NCBI GenBank assembly: GCA_022842465.1 | Contig: JALHPN010000048.1 | Coordinates: 1 to 45,736, forward strand | Direction: 5' to 3' | DNA length: 45,736 nt | Source of the DNA: Polyangiaceae bacterium | GTDB lineage: Bacteria; Myxococcota_A; Polyangia; Polyangiales; Polyangiaceae | Shown here: piece after piece, positions 1-8,035 of the stretch | How positions within the stretch are numbered: position 1 is the stretch's first letter | Layout of the letters: every line of letters starts with the position of its first letter | Notes under the pieces: generated by a model | Seen by the model: the letters and a program-made list of their open reading frames with translations, nothing else | Databases searched by the model: none | Told to the model about the DNA's origin: nothing | Made by a program: the position numbers and the translations under genes

Positions 1-803
1 CTGGCGGCGCTCCGGCGGGCCCCGCCGCGACGTCCGTCCCGGGAGGCGCGGCCGCCACCGGTCTGCCCTGCGAGATCGACGCGCTCCTCGCCGCGCGCTG
101 TCGCAGCTGTCACTCGAACCCGCCGAGCGCGCCCATGGCGCTCCTCACGTACGAGGACCTCGCTGCGCCCGCGAAGTCCGACACGGCGAAGTCGAACGCC
201 GTCGTCGCGCTCGAGCGCATGAAGTCCGAGGCGCGCCCGATGCCGCCGGCCGGCGACAAGGCGTCCGCCGCCGAGCTCGCCGCCTTCGAGACGTGGGTCT
301 CTGCCGGCCTCCCGCGCGGGACGTGCGGAGGGGCGGCGCCGCTCCCGGACGGCGGCGTGCCCCCGGCGACGCCGACGCCGGTGACCCCCGCGCCGCTCGT
401 CTGCACGAGCAACCAGACGTGGAACCCGAGCAACGACGAAGGGCCGAACATGAACCCCGGCCGCGCGTGCATCACGTGCCACCGGCAAGAGGGCGAGGGC
501 TCGATCGTCGTGATCGGCGGGACCGTCTACCCCACCGTGCGCGAGCCGGACCTCTGCTACGGCGTGAACGGCGGCGCGGTCGTCGTCATCACGGACGCGA
601 ACAACGTCGAGACGCGGCTGAACGTCGGCACGACCGGCAACTTCTCGCTCCGGAACCGCGCCGTCGCCTTCCCGATCCGCGCCCGCGTCGAGAAGGACGG
701 CAAGGTCCGCGCGATGAGCTCGCCGCAGATGATCGGCGACTGCAACTCGTGTCACACGACCGACGGCGCCAACGGCGCGCCCGGCCGCATCTTCCTGCCG
801 TGA
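1..803 (+). CDS. Cytochrome-c-like multi-haem-motif protein (5' partial)
   Basis: The frame is open from the left edge (first full codon at base 3), so the true start and any signal peptide lie outside the window. Three CxxCH haem-attachment motifs are visible: CRSCH (bases 99-113), CITCH (468-482) and CNSCH (741-755). The first sits in a segment like the haem motif of planctomycete/myxobacterial cytochrome-type lipoproteins, followed by a Pro/Thr-rich linker near codons 110-130. The stretch between the second and third motifs is beta-rich and looks like a small carboxypeptidase-regulatory-type fold. Haem c attachment would place the protein outside the cytoplasmic membrane. Redox role is inferred; partner and substrate are unknown. 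The stop lies 7 bases from the convergent HD-GYP gene. Confidence 0.8.
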   Translation, partial: GGAPAGPAATSVPGGAAATGLPCEIDALLAARCRSCHSNPPSAPMALLTYEDLAAPAKSDTAKSNAVVALERMKSEARPMPPAGDKASAAELAAFETWVSAGLPRGTCGGAAPLPDGGVPPATPTPVTPAPLVCTSNQTWNPSNDEGPNMNPGRACITCHRQEGEGSIVVIGGTVYPTVREPDLCYGVNGGAVVVITDANNVETRLNVGTTGNFSLRNRAVAFPIRARVEKDGKVRAMSSPQMIGDCNSCHTTDGANGAPGRIFLP

Positions 804-810
804 GCGCGCG

Positions 811-2319
811 CTACTCCGGGATCTTGGCGCCCTTCGCGACGAGGCCGTCGCGGTAGTCGTCGAGGCCTTCGCAGAAGTTGTGCGAGACCTCGGGGTCGAA
901 CTGCGTCCCCGAGCAACGCTCGATCTCCGCGACCGCGACCTCGTGGGGGAGCGCGCGACGGTACGCGCGATCGCTCGTCATCGCGTCGTACGTGTCGGCG
1001 ACCGCGATGATGCGCGCCATCAGCGGGACGTCGGGCCCCTTCAAGCCGAGGGGATACCCGCGCCCGTCCCACCGCTCGTGGTGGAGGTGGACGCCGGGGA
1101 TGAGGGGGTTCAAAAAGCGGATCGGCTCGAGGATGTCGCGCCCGTAGCCGGGGTGCTTCTTGAACTGCTCGTACTCGTCCTGGGTGAGCTTGCCGGGCTT
1201 GTTGAGGTTCAGCACGCAGCCGAGCTTGCCGATGTCGTGCATCAGCGCGCTCTGACGGACGATCTCGATCTGCTCCGGCGAGAGGCCGAGGCGCGTCGCG
1301 AGGTACATCGCGTAGGTCGCCACGCGATCCGAGTGGCCCGCGGTGTAGCGGTCCATCTTGTCGATCGCCTTCGCGAGCCCTTCGATCGTCTGCTGGAACG
1401 TCGCGCGGAGGTCCTCGTAGAGCCTCGCGTTCTCGATCGCCGCCGCCGCGCGGGAGCCGACGATCGAGAGGAGCTTCCGCTGCCCTTCGTCGAACCGCTT
1501 GCTCTTCGTGTAGCTCGCCGCGCTGATCCACCCGAGCAGCCGCTGCTTCATGCGCAGGGGTACGGCGATGATCGACTGGATGGGGAGCTCCGGCTCCGTC
1601 TCGAAGAAGCGGAGCGCCTTCGTCCCGTGCTCGAGCAGCGTGTTGTCGGACGCGAAGTGCTCGACGAACGCCTTCGGTGAGAAGGTGCCCACGTCCGCGC
1701 CCTCGCGGATCGCGCCCGTGCGGAGGTGCTTCGGGGGGAGCAGCCGCTGGCGCTCGAAGTAGCCGCCCTCGCCGTCGTCGAGCCACGTCGACGCGAGGTC
1801 CCCGTGGATCTCGTGGATCGCCGTGTCTCCGACCGTCGCGAGGACCTCCTCGAGCGAGAGGCTCGCCGTGATCGCCTCGCTCACCTTGTAGAGGGAGAGG
1901 GCCTCCTTCAGGCGCAGGTTCTCCGCCGCGAGGCGCTGCTTCTCGAGCCCGCGCTGCACGACGTGGATCACCTCCTCCACCTTGAACGGCTTCAAGATGT
2001 AGTCGTAGGCGCCGCGCTTCATCGCGTCGATCGCGGTCTCGACGGTGCCGAAGCCCGTCATGATGACCGTGAGCGCATTCGGCGCGGCCGAGCCGATCTG
2101 CTCGAGGAGCTCGATGCCCCCCATGCGTGGCATCTTCAAGTCGCTGATGACGAGGTCGTACGGCGCGTGACTCAGCTCGGAGAGTGCGGCCTGGCCGTCC
2201 TCGGCGGTTCGGACGACGTACCCCTCCATCCCGAGGAAGTCCGCGAGGATGTCGCGGATGAATTTCTCGTCGTCGACGATGAGGACGCGGGGCCGTTCTT
2301 CGGGCGGACGTGAGGTCAT
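811..2319 (-). CDS. HD-GYP domain response regulator (c-di-GMP phosphodiesterase type)
   Basis: This 502-residue protein starts with a receiver domain (about 10-125) carrying the acidic pair D16-D17, phospho-acceptor D60 in VISDLKMP, T88 and K110. A GAF-like sensor segment follows (about 150-300). The C-terminal HD-GYP domain (about 315-490) has intact HDIGK (361-365), a HPGYG segment and HHERWDGRGYP (413-423), so the metal-binding and GYP motifs needed for c-di-GMP hydrolysis are present. Expected role: phosphorylation-controlled breakdown of c-di-GMP in the cytosol. No histidine kinase is adjacent, so the partner is unknown. The gene is divergent from the CPBP protease gene across about 140 bases. 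Confidence 0.93.
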   Translation of the reverse strand: MTSRPPEERPRVLIVDDEKFIRDILADFLGMEGYVVRTAEDGQAALSELSHAPYDLVISDLKMPRMGGIELLEQIGSAAPNALTVIMTGFGTVETAIDAMKRGAYDYILKPFKVEEVIHVVQRGLEKQRLAAENLRLKEALSLYKVSEAITASLSLEEVLATVGDTAIHEIHGDLASTWLDDGEGGYFERQRLLPPKHLRTGAIREGADVGTFSPKAFVEHFASDNTLLEHGTKALRFFETEPELPIQSIIAVPLRMKQRLLGWISAASYTKSKRFDEGQRKLLSIVGSRAAAAIENARLYEDLRATFQQTIEGLAKAIDKMDRYTAGHSDRVATYAMYLATRLGLSPEQIEIVRQSALMHDIGKLGCVLNLNKPGKLTQDEYEQFKKHPGYGRDILEPIRFLNPLIPGVHLHHERWDGRGYPLGLKGPDVPLMARIIAVADTYDAMTSDRAYRRALPHEVAVAEIERCSGTQFDPEVSHNFCEGLDDYRDGLVAKGAKIPE

Positions 2320-2462
2320 GTCGAGCGTCGGGAGCAGCCGGGCCGGGGCCTTCCGAGGACCCGAGGAGGCCTACCGTATCAGAGCGGAACGTACTTTCCG
2401 AGCAGAGCCGGCGAGGGCGCGCGTTGCGGCCCGGCTCGGGCCGTGGAAGAAATGGGGGTCCG

Positions 2463-3158
2463 ATGGCGAGACGGCCCGGCCAGCTGCCCTTCGTGCCGCG
2501 CGTTCGGACGCGAGAGTCCGTACCGCCGCGGTTCTCCCGCGGGCCCGTCGCGGTCGCGGTCGCGATCTACGCGGCGCTCGCGCTCCTGTCCGTCGTCGGC
2601 GCAGCCGCCCGCGACCGGAACCCGATGGGCACGACGGCATGGCTCCCGTTCGAGGCCCTCGACGGCGTCGTCCCTTCTGCCGGCGCCCTCCTCGCGCACG
2701 TCGTGTCCGTGGCCCTCGGGCTCGCCCTCTCCTTCGCGACGGTCCACGCGACGCGCGCCTTCGTCACGCGCTACGGCTGGGCCAGGGTCCTCCACGCCGA
2801 CCTCCGCCCGGCGATCCGACACGCCAGCGGCGCGACGTTGCTCGTCCTCGGCGTGGCGAGCGCCGCCTCCGAGGAGCTCCTCTTTCGCGGCTTCTTCGTT
2901 CCCCTCGTCGGGATCGTCCCCGCCGCGATCGCGTTCGGTCTCGTCCACCAGGTCCGCGGTCGGGGCCGCCTCGCCTGGATCGTGTGGGCGGCCGTGATGG
3001 GGCTCCTCTTCGGTCTGGTCTTCTGCCTCACCGGCAGCCTCCTCGGCCCCTTCGTCGCGCACGCCGTCGTCAACGTGCGAAACCTGCGCTTTCTGCGCGA
3101 CACCGACGTGGCTCCGCCCCCCGACCGTCGGTTGGGCGGACTCCTCCGCCGGGCGTGA
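2463..3158 (+). CDS. CPBP family intramembrane metalloprotease
   Basis: A 231-residue membrane protein with several hydrophobic segments and the family's hallmark motifs in order: EELLFRG (EExxxR), FGLVHQ (FxxxH) and HAVVN near the C terminus. These form the metal-dependent active site of CAAX-protease/bacteriocin-processing (CPBP, Abi) proteins in the membrane. I chose ATG 2463, which follows a purine-rich stretch (ggaagaa...ggggg); an upstream in-frame ATG at 2310 would overlap the divergent response regulator and add 51 residues of Arg/Gly-rich low-complexity sequence. The substrate cannot be told from sequence. A second CPBP gene lies at 12117-12800, but the two are not close copies. The stop is 3 bases from the convergent kinase gene. 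Confidence 0.85.
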   Translation: MARRPGQLPFVPRVRTRESVPPRFSRGPVAVAVAIYAALALLSVVGAAARDRNPMGTTAWLPFEALDGVVPSAGALLAHVVSVALGLALSFATVHATRAFVTRYGWARVLHADLRPAIRHASGATLLVLGVASAASEELLFRGFFVPLVGIVPAAIAFGLVHQVRGRGRLAWIVWAAVMGLLFGLVFCLTGSLLGPFVAHAVVNVRNLRFLRDTDVAPPPDRRLGGLLRRA

Positions 3159-3161
3159 GAC

Positions 3162-4862
3162 TCAGCCCGCGCGCTGCAGCATCTCGATCCCGTCGTCGAT
3201 CGTCCGCGCGATCTCGTTCGTCAGCCTTCGCATCGCCGACAGGGCCCCCTCGAGCGACCCCGTCGCGTTCACGAGATCGCGCTCGAGCTCCTCGTTCTGA
3301 GCATCGAGCTGACGCTGGAGCACGTCGATCTGGAAGCCGAGATCCGTCACGACTCCGGCGCCGCGCGCCTCCTCGAGGCGGAGGGCCTCGACCTCCCACG
3401 CGCGCGGATCGCTCGCGGGCGAGCCGTCGCGGGTGGAGACCGCCGCCGCCGCGGCGATCGCCCGCTCGAGGGCATGTCGCCTCGCGCGGAGCGCGTCGAG
3501 GTGGGCCCGCTCCCGGGATCTGTCGTGGAGGAGGACGTCGATCGCGTGACCGAAGTTCCCGCGGGTCTCCCGCGCGCGCGACTCGAGGAGATCGACCTTC
3601 GCCTGGAGGTCGCCGATGAGCTTCGAGGCGCGGAGCGCGCGGGGGACCATCTCGCTCGCGACGAGCGCCATCTCCGCGGCGTTCCGTGCGGCGCGTTCGT
3701 GCGTGCCTCCCCGCTTCCGCGCCGCGCCGATGAGGGCCTCGAGCTCGGCGAGCGCGCTCGACCATTTCGAGCTCATCTCGAGCGTGACGTGACGACCGAC
3801 GTTCGCCGTCACCAGCGCGGACGCCCCCGTGGTCTGATCGAGCACCGTGCTGAGGGGCTCGCGCGGCTCGGGCTCGGCGACCCCCGGGACCATGCTCGCC
3901 GGCCGGACCGGGATCGAGCCCGAAGCGCCCGAGCCCGTGCCGAACCGGCGGACGATGTCCGCGAGCGCGTCGTGGAAGGCAAAGGCGTCGTGCGGGCGCG
4001 CGTCCGGGTCGCGCGCGAGCGCCCGGAGCAGGAGCGACTCGAGGTCGGGCGGCAGCCCCTCGACGCGCTGGCTCGGCGGGATCGGCGCCGACGTGAGCGG
4101 CTTCAGGAGGAGCTCGGACTGCCCGCGGCCCTCGAACGGGAGGACGCCGGTGACCATCTCGTAGATCACGACCGCGAGCGAGTAGATGTCCGCCCGACCG
4201 TCGATCGGCAGGCCGCCGACGTACTCTGGCGCGATGTACCCCGGCGTCCCGAAGAGCTGCTCGTTCAGCGTGAGCGACGGCTCACCGGACAGCTTCGCGA
4301 TCCCGAAGTCCGTCAGCTTGACGAGGATCTCGCCGCCGCTCCTCGGCACGAGGAGCACGTTCTCCGGCTTCAGATCGCGGTGGATGACTCCCATCTGATG
4401 CGCGCGCGCCAGGGCGGCGGCGACCTGCATCCCGATGGTCGCGGCGCGGTCCCACGGCATTCGTCCGCGCTGGACGGAGGCGAGGAGCGACTCCCCCTCG
4501 ACATATTCCATGACGAGATACGCGACACCGTCCGACTCGCCCACGTCGCTGATCTCGACGATGTTCTCGTGGTTGATCCGGTTGACCGCGCGCGCCTCGC
4601 GGAGGAAGCGCTCGCGATGCTCGGAGATCGTCGAGAGCTCGGGCCTCAGGATCTTGATCGCCGAGAGGCGACTGATGAGCTCGTGCCGCGCGAGGTACAC
4701 GACCGACATTCCGCCGGACCCGAGCCGTCGGATGAGCCGGTAGCGCGCGGCGATCGTCCGGCCGAGGAACCTGTCCTTCGTCTTCTCGAGGGGCGCCCCG
4801 TCGAACGGGCAGAACTGCGCGTCGTCCGGGAACGGCTCGGAGCAGCGCGGACAGACCTTCAC
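3162..4862 (-). CDS. Ser/Thr protein kinase with N-terminal zinc-ribbon-like motif and coiled-coil tail
   Basis: This 566-residue protein opens with a short Cys cluster (C4, C7, C18 followed by FDG), a form common ahead of myxobacterial kinases. The Hanks-type kinase domain (about 41-300) has a Gly-rich loop GSGGMSVV, ATP-binding K70, catalytic HRDLKPEN (161-168), DFG (185-187) and GTPGYIAPE (205-213), so it should be active. The remaining 260 residues are charged and heptad-like, with no transmembrane helix and no PASTA or TPR repeats seen, so the kinase is probably cytosolic and self-associating. It is the last gene of the minus-strand run, 45 bases after the propeller lipoprotein gene. Its ligand and targets are unknown. 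Confidence 0.92.
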   Translation of the reverse strand: MKVCPRCSEPFPDDAQFCPFDGAPLEKTKDRFLGRTIAARYRLIRRLGSGGMSVVYLARHELISRLSAIKILRPELSTISEHRERFLREARAVNRINHENIVEISDVGESDGVAYLVMEYVEGESLLASVQRGRMPWDRAATIGMQVAAALARAHQMGVIHRDLKPENVLLVPRSGGEILVKLTDFGIAKLSGEPSLTLNEQLFGTPGYIAPEYVGGLPIDGRADIYSLAVVIYEMVTGVLPFEGRGQSELLLKPLTSAPIPPSQRVEGLPPDLESLLLRALARDPDARPHDAFAFHDALADIVRRFGTGSGASGSIPVRPASMVPGVAEPEPREPLSTVLDQTTGASALVTANVGRHVTLEMSSKWSSALAELEALIGAARKRGGTHERAARNAAEMALVASEMVPRALRASKLIGDLQAKVDLLESRARETRGNFGHAIDVLLHDRSRERAHLDALRARRHALERAIAAAAAVSTRDGSPASDPRAWEVEALRLEEARGAGVVTDLGFQIDVLQRQLDAQNEELERDLVNATGSLEGALSAMRRLTNEIARTIDDGIEMLQRAG

Positions 4863-4907
4863 CGACCTGATGCTACAGTCGGCGCCGGCGTCACGGCCAG
4901 CGGCGCG

Positions 4908-7900
4908 TCAGGGGGCCGTGAGCGTGCACTCGAGCGGCTGCCGCCAGTCGACGCCTTCGCCAACCGCCACGCGAGCGAAGCTGCCACCGCGGGAGACCAG
5001 CCACGACGACTGGCGGAACGGCTCGATGCCGCTCTCGCCGGGGACGCGGACGTTCACCCCCGGCACCTTCACCTCGAGGCCCTCGAGGCAGACGCGTGAC
5101 TCGCTCCACTTCACCCGCGCGAGCATGGGGCCTTCCTCCACGCGGAGATCGGGGCTCGCCGTCCGGATCCACGGGCCGATGAGCTGCAGCGTCGTTCGAT
5201 AGCCCGTCGTGTCCGCGGCGCACGCCGGATCCGTGGCGAGCACGAGCTTCGACCACGGCGCGAGCGCCTTCGGCTTCGAGCCGGGGACGACGAGGAGCGC
5301 CGGATCCAGCTCCGACGCGGGCTCGCTCCCGCTCGCGGTCCGGACGATCGCGATGTCCCCCTTCGGACCGATCGCGATGGCGTCCGGGTTCCCCGGGTAG
5401 AACATCGCGTCGCCCAGGTTCGTCCCCAGGTCGAAGAGGTCGCTGGCGCCGCTCGCAGAGACCTTGAACACGTGCTCCGGCCCGCCGCTCTCGATCTCGA
5501 GCAGAGCGACCTCGTCTCCGCCAAGCGCCGCCGCCGAGACGACCAGGCCGTCGTTCTGGCTCGGACGCATCACGACGCGCGAACGGTCCGGACGGAGCAC
5601 CGCGAGGAGACCGCGCGCGTTGTGGAACACCATCTCCGACGCGGCGCCGCCGTCGCGCGGCGTGATGGCGACGAGGTTGCCCGACTCGGTCATGTCGTCG
5701 GACATGATCTCGTCGGTGGTCATCCCGGCCGCCCGGCCGGCGGCGAGTACGTCCGCATAGCCGATGGCCGCGCGGCGCGTGGTCCCGGTCGGATCGAAGC
5801 CGCCGAGGAACGACACCGTCCGCCTCAGCGCCTGGATGGATCGGACCGGCCCGAGCGCGAGGAGGGCGTCGCCGTCGTTCGTGGTGCGATAGCCCGAGAG
5901 CACCCCGCGGAGCCCGGGGGCGTCCGATCCGTCGACCGAGGGGTCATGGACGGGATGGATGATCCCGCGCGGGAGGACGGTGCGGAGCAGCGACTCCTGG
6001 TTGTCGGCGGTGACCGGCAGCTTCGTCGCGCCGAGGCCGAGGTCTTCCGGCGAGAACGACGTGCGCGCGACGGTCTTCAGCTGCGCGGGCCCGGATGGAC
6101 GGCACGCGAGCTCCGGCGAGCGGACGCGACGGACGTCGGGCGCGGGCCTCGCCTGCCCCTTCGTGCCCTCGGGACGCGGCGAGCGAGGAGCCCAGCCGAT
6201 GCGATAGAACGCGCCGAGGTCACACCCGGCGCTGGTGCATGCGGGCGCTCCTCCGGCAGCCGCGCCCGTGGGCGGTCGCTCGACCTCCACCCACGACGCG
6301 CCGTGATCGCTCGTCTGGTACAGGCGGCCCTCCGCGGTGCGACCGAGGGCGAAGGCGCCGGCGGGGACGACGTCGAGCACGTAGGGCGATCGCGAGACGC
6401 GCCCGCCCGGCGCGATCTCGACGGACCCCATGTGCGCGAGATAGCCGCGTAGCGCCCCGTTCGGCGCGAGCGTCCACGAGGTGTCGACGACGCCGTGGCC
6501 CGCGAACGACACGCGCCCTGACTTGTAGCGGCGCGGCCGATACGACGGCGCCGAGGGATCCGTGACGTCCAGCTGGGCGGCGGGTAGCCGCTCGAACGAC
6601 CCCGCGTGCGGATCGTAGACGCCGGCGACCTGGCCCGAGAGGAGCGCCACCGCGGTGCCGTCCGCGCGAGGGATCCAGCGCGCGACGTGCTCGCTCGTGC
6701 CGGGCGGGATCGCCGTCGGCGGCACCTCGACGTCGCGCCACGAGCCGTCGGGCTGCCGGACGCAGGCCTGCGTGTGCCCGTCGACGTGCGAAGCCGCCGG
6801 CGCGAGCGGGTTCGAGAGCGCCGGCGAGCTCGGCGGCGCGGCGGAAGGGGCCACGCCGCAGGGAGCCCCGAACGCGAGCCCGCCGTCGTCCCCGCCCCAG
6901 AAGAGCCCCTCGCCCGCGAACGACTGCTCGACGACGGGATCGCCCGTGAGCGTGCGCGAAGCCACGAACGCGCTCACGGCGCCGCTCTGCGCGCCCCCCG
7001 GCGTCATCGAGCTCGTGCATGCGAAGAGGACGTCGTTCGACGTCGAGAGCGCCTGACAGATCGAATGAGGAGGGAGCTTGCCGGTCGCGACCGAAACGAG
7101 GTCGCCCGTGCGGACGTCGACCTTCACGATGTCGCCCTCCGCGCAGACGACCGCCGTGTTGTCGTCGATCGCGGCGCCGAGCGTGAACGCGGTGCGGAGC
7201 GGCGTGTCACCTCCGCGCCACCGTGCGTCGGCCGCTCGCGTGACGGTCTCCTCCTCCTCCGGAGCCGTGTCGAACGAGACGAGGCGGCCGTCCGACTCCA
7301 GACGCTGCGCGCCGCCCCCCGACTCGAGGAACCAGAGCTCGCCCTTCACGACGGCGACCCTCGTCGGCGACGACTTGAGGAGAGACGTCACCTCGGACCA
7401 GTGGGCGCCCGCATCCGTGGACACGTAGGCGAGGCCCTGATCGTCGAACGCGAGCGCGCGTCCGTCGTCGAGCGCCTCGATGTCGGCGACGCCCGCGAAG
7501 TCGGCGGCGACGCGATCGCCTGACGGCAGACCGAGAGACCACCGCTCCCCGTTGCGTGCACGCACGAGGACCGACTTCGTCGCGAACGAGAAGCTCTGGA
7601 TCGTGTCGGTCACCCGTCCGAGCGGCTGGAGCGCCCCGGTGAACGTGGCCGCGCGATAGAGCGCCCGATCGGTGTGGAAGAGGAAGCCGCCGCCCAGCCG
7701 CGCGGGGATGACGGCGGCGCCGGTCAACGACTCGGCCACGATCTCCGTCGCCACGACCGGCTCGCCCTTGCCGACGATCGCTCGTGCCCCGTCGACGACG
7801 ACGCCGAGCTGCCCGGCGGTCCCGATCTTCACCCGGAACCCGCCCTCGCCGCGGCCACCGGCGTCCGAGACGACGTAGGACGACGGGCCCGCCGCGGCGT

Positions 7901-8033
7901 CTCCGCCCGGGACGGTGATCGGCGGTGAGAGGCGCACGGTGGGCACGCGCGACGGTTCGTCGTGTCCGCAGGCCGCGAGCACGGCAAAGACGGCGACGAG
8001 ATGGACCGCATTCACGAAGAGCCGAGCGCGCAC
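4908..8033 (-). CDS. Large lipoprotein with Asp-box (BNR) repeats, probable beta-propeller
   Basis: The 1041-residue product has a hydrophobic signal ending in VLAAC (lipidated Cys22). The mature part is beta-rich, with at least two Asp-box motifs of the S/T-x-D-x-G-x-x-W kind (STDAGAHW and TSDHGASW) typical of sialidase/sortilin-like propellers. Such folds bind ligands or glycans; no catalytic residues are recognisable. The start is taken as GTG 8033, two bases after the glnE stop and directly before a basic-hydrophobic signal; the same frame remains open upstream over glnE, but that part is out-of-frame shadow. The tight spacing implies co-transcription with glnE, though no functional link to nitrogen control is evident. 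Confidence 0.78.
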   Translation of the reverse strand: MRARLFVNAVHLVAVFAVLAACGHDEPSRVPTVRLSPPITVPGGDAAAGPSSYVVSDAGGRGEGGFRVKIGTAGQLGVVVDGARAIVGKGEPVVATEIVAESLTGAAVIPARLGGGFLFHTDRALYRAATFTGALQPLGRVTDTIQSFSFATKSVLVRARNGERWSLGLPSGDRVAADFAGVADIEALDDGRALAFDDQGLAYVSTDAGAHWSEVTSLLKSSPTRVAVVKGELWFLESGGGAQRLESDGRLVSFDTAPEEEETVTRAADARWRGGDTPLRTAFTLGAAIDDNTAVVCAEGDIVKVDVRTGDLVSVATGKLPPHSICQALSTSNDVLFACTSSMTPGGAQSGAVSAFVASRTLTGDPVVEQSFAGEGLFWGGDDGGLAFGAPCGVAPSAAPPSSPALSNPLAPAASHVDGHTQACVRQPDGSWRDVEVPPTAIPPGTSEHVARWIPRADGTAVALLSGQVAGVYDPHAGSFERLPAAQLDVTDPSAPSYRPRRYKSGRVSFAGHGVVDTSWTLAPNGALRGYLAHMGSVEIAPGGRVSRSPYVLDVVPAGAFALGRTAEGRLYQTSDHGASWVEVERPPTGAAAGGAPACTSAGCDLGAFYRIGWAPRSPRPEGTKGQARPAPDVRRVRSPELACRPSGPAQLKTVARTSFSPEDLGLGATKLPVTADNQESLLRTVLPRGIIHPVHDPSVDGSDAPGLRGVLSGYRTTNDGDALLALGPVRSIQALRRTVSFLGGFDPTGTTRRAAIGYADVLAAGRAAGMTTDEIMSDDMTESGNLVAITPRDGGAASEMVFHNARGLLAVLRPDRSRVVMRPSQNDGLVVSAAALGGDEVALLEIESGGPEHVFKVSASGASDLFDLGTNLGDAMFYPGNPDAIAIGPKGDIAIVRTASGSEPASELDPALLVVPGSKPKALAPWSKLVLATDPACAADTTGYRTTLQLIGPWIRTASPDLRVEEGPMLARVKWSESRVCLEGLEVKVPGVNVRVPGESGIEPFRQSSWLVSRGGSFARVAVGEGVDWRQPLECTLTAP

Positions 8034-8035
8034 GT

